This document shows positions 61,663 through 64,000 of a DNA stretch of 64,000 bases, in pieces (the stretch's first letter is position 1; the number at the start of each line of letters is the position of its first letter). The notes beneath the pieces were generated by a model. It ran no database searches, was not told where the DNA came from, and was given only the letters and a program-made list of their open reading frames with translations. The stretch spans positions 40,757,499 through 40,821,498 of the forward strand of contig NW_024042261.1 in assembly GCF_014851395.1 (NCBI RefSeq). The letters are read 5' to 3'. The position numbers and the translations under genes are program-made. The stretch comes from Micropterus salmoides. Lineage: Eukaryota > Chordata > Actinopteri > Centrarchiformes > Centrarchidae.

Positions 61663-62227
61663 TAGGGCAGCAACGATTACTCGACTATAAAAATGTGTCG
61701 ACGTGAAATTCCATTGTCGAAGTGTCGTTACAGAGATGCTATTTAAGGGAGAGATAGCAATGTTCTTATTAAGAACATTTCTGGTTGTTTATTTCTAACT
61801 GCAGTGCACTACATGGAATACTAGGGGCAGTATCGTTTCCACTGTCTGCCATGACTGCTTGACTGTGAACACCACAACAACTTCAAGACTCTGGTCACAT
61901 GATGGCAAGTTGTGTAGTGTGAACGGAACGGCCATTGGCCGATGCTGAGAGTTGTGTAGTCTGCACGAGCCTTTAGTATAACTTGTATAGCGCTCGTTTG
62001 ATGTTTGTGTTTATAAAGCAGCTGTCTGGTTGTTGGTCTGATGTTTGCTGTATGACACACTATGACTTTCAGAAAGGACCAATAAATATACATCACCTAT
62101 AAACGTGCACAGCTGATCCCGTTACTGGGGAAAAGAAGTAGCCTACATCTTAAACGACGCATCGATCAATCGTTCAATTAATCTATAGAAGCTTCGAATA
62201 CTAAAATCATCGTTAGCTGCAGCCCTA
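61663..62227. mobile_element. hAT-like non-autonomous element
   Basis: The ends are inverted: TAGGGCAGCAACGATTAC at 61663-61680, and TCATCGTTAGCTGCAGCCCTA ending at 62227, here shown in abbreviated form as CGTTAGCTGCAGCCCTA. Subterminal TGTCGACG and ATCGATCAATCG words support the family. The 8-bp flanks (GTTCTTAT and ATACTAAT) agree at five of eight positions, so the target duplication is eroded at best. Inside, 61895-61972 has two TTGTGTAGT...GAAC-type strings like the right end of the MITE at 8910-9532, perhaps a nested fragment. No transposase frame is seen. Confidence 0.65.
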
Positions 62228-62749
62228 ATACTAATCATTCAACTCTGGATTGATTCAAGCAAGCGTATGTGCAAGCATATGTATGTGCATAACAGTATGT
62301 ATGGATGTGTAAGCGAAGTATTCAATTTTGGCCTAGGCAGCTTCTCATAGAGATCTGACTGTCGGGCATGCAAGTTGAGAGGAGCATGCCTGGTGAAGGT
62401 TGCATAAGGCAGAGGAGGGGCAGTGGGCTGGAAGAGGGCGAAGCTCTGGCAGTGGGCACCACAGCCTGGCACATGAGCAGCCAAGTGGAAAAGGGCAGTC
62501 TGCTGAATGTGGGACTGGGCTGTGAAGTATAGTGGACTGATTCAAGAAGGCACACAGAACAAATAGTTTAGCTACATCATTAGTGCATATACACAAAAGC
62601 CACTAACCTCCCATTTTATTCTGTGTGTAAACACATAACACTTATTTAGTCAATGGTCCACCCCATATACATTTTCTGAGTAACCACTTTATACCAAAAG
62701 TGCAAGTGCAGCTGAACCCAAATGCTCCCCAGACAAAAAGCGGATCATG
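62228..62749. other. No gene seen
   Basis: Unassigned sequence up to the gap. The overlapping minus-strand frames at 62239-62596 disagree with each other and show no domain. Confidence 0.4.
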
Positions 62750-63249
62750 NNNNNNNNNNNNNNNNNNNNNNNNNNNNNNNNNNNNNNNNNNNNNNNNNNN
62801 NNNNNNNNNNNNNNNNNNNNNNNNNNNNNNNNNNNNNNNNNNNNNNNNNNNNNNNNNNNNNNNNNNNNNNNNNNNNNNNNNNNNNNNNNNNNNNNNNNNN
62901 NNNNNNNNNNNNNNNNNNNNNNNNNNNNNNNNNNNNNNNNNNNNNNNNNNNNNNNNNNNNNNNNNNNNNNNNNNNNNNNNNNNNNNNNNNNNNNNNNNNN
63001 NNNNNNNNNNNNNNNNNNNNNNNNNNNNNNNNNNNNNNNNNNNNNNNNNNNNNNNNNNNNNNNNNNNNNNNNNNNNNNNNNNNNNNNNNNNNNNNNNNNN
63101 NNNNNNNNNNNNNNNNNNNNNNNNNNNNNNNNNNNNNNNNNNNNNNNNNNNNNNNNNNNNNNNNNNNNNNNNNNNNNNNNNNNNNNNNNNNNNNNNNNNN
63201 NNNNNNNNNNNNNNNNNNNNNNNNNNNNNNNNNNNNNNNNNNNNNNNNN
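62750..63249. other. Assembly gap, 500 N
   Basis: Exactly 500 undetermined bases. The flanks are not obviously repetitive. Confidence 0.97.
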
Positions 63250-64000
63250 TATGCTGGGTCCAGGAGGAGGTGAATGAATAAATCCACACAATTCGTACCA
63301 GTGGCAACCTTGTTAAACTGAGCTCTGGGGCTCTTAAGATTTAGATTCTTTTTAACTTTAAACAGCTCTTTCATAAGGCTCTTATTTTGCTTTATTTTCT
63401 CTTCTCTGCCTTCCTCATTGACTTGGCATTCAAACTGTAGGCTAGAAAATGTGTGTGTAAAGGACCTCTTCAGGAGTTTTGGTAAAAAAAATAATAGTGA
63501 GCTGCAGCTCACAAAGATCAACAATGTTCTGGCAGTTAGCAATTGGTCAGGTTCATTCCTCATCAAGATGCATCAGGTAATGGGCACCTACAGTTTTGAT
63601 TGTTTCATGGCTCCATCTGACCATGAGGAAAATTGGCAAACCCTTGTTTAGGACTGATTGAGAATGGCTTAAGATGAGGGTATAATCTGGGCACCCACTG
63701 CCATGTTTATGCCAGGTTTTTGATACCCTTTAAAATGTTTGTGCCACTCATACTGATCCTCTGGCCTCATTCAGGGTAGTCCACAAGGAGTTAAAGATCA
63801 CCACTAACCTAGCCACCAAGCTGAAGACCTGCTTGCTTGATATCAAAGATGTATGAAAATGAAAAAGCAACATATGGCTGTGCAATGACTTGACGAGTTG
63901 TTCTGAACCTTGCTTGCCCTTCTTGATGGCAGCTGTGGTGTGAAAATGTCAGGCCAGTTGGTTTGTTAGCATCTTCCTCTCCACACAGTACCTCACCTCT
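63250..64000. other. No gene seen
   Basis: Unassigned sequence to the end of the window. A plus-strand frame at 63418-63651 has no recognisable domain. Confidence 0.4.

Noticed and set aside
62642..63566. Open frames of up to 273 codons
   Set aside because: They are artefacts of reading through the 500-N gap.

Overview
The window looks like intergenic or intronic DNA from a bony fish nuclear genome, probably a percomorph teleost. It is AT-rich and full of stops in every frame. It has long dinucleotide microsatellites, three runs of exactly 500 N (scaffold-gap placeholders), and a mix of transposable elements typical of teleosts: BEL/Pao LTR retrotransposon, L2/Rex-like and ORF1/ORF2 non-LTR elements, Tc1-like, hAT-like and PIF/Harbinger-like DNA elements, and tRNA-derived SINEs. 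I see no intact host protein-coding gene, no functional tRNA or rRNA gene, and no bacterial-type operon or CRISPR array. Family names come from remembered sequence patterns, not from a database search.

Layout. 1-6.6 kb: mostly unique AT-rich DNA with one LINE 3' tail near 0.7 kb. 6.7-9.5 kb: repeat cluster with an unclassified fish repeat, a SINE, a composite hAT-like element with a second element nested inside, and a 623-bp PIF/Harbinger-like MITE with a TTA target duplication. 9.5-15.7 kb: mostly unique, with a (GA)24 run and a split SINE around a possible LTR-like insertion. 15.7-19.1 kb: gap, 21-bp minisatellite, then a decayed non-LTR retrotransposon ORF2. 19.1-21.4 kb: an ORF1-like non-LTR fragment and a promoter-bearing LTR-like block on the minus strand. 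24.7-30.4 kb: a decayed BEL/Pao element on the minus strand (gag, protease, RT, RNase H, integrase zinc domain). A 656-bp MITE with near-perfect ends interrupts its protease region, and its integrase core is missing.

30.4-34.4 kb: a purine tract, a LINE RT scrap, a second composite hAT-like copy carrying a SINE head, a Z-DNA-prone tract, and a SINE with target duplications. 34.4-42.0 kb: a block nearly free of recognisable repeats, with clustered TAATTA-type motifs, possibly regulatory. 42-53 kb: a high-copy repeat broken by a gap, several MITEs and microsatellites. 53.8-54.1 kb: a long pyrimidine tract, a possible 45-nt microexon and a CT run. 55-57 kb: an L2/Rex-like LINE 3' end and a truncated Tc1-like transposon. 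57-64 kb: mainly unique sequence, one hAT-like element, and the third gap.

The elements do not form a pathway. They are independent insertions whose nesting gives a relative history. I found no convincing undescribed functional system. The best leads are the co-amplified composite MITE family, the two PIF/Harbinger-like elements with clear boundaries, the microexon candidate and the repeat-poor block.
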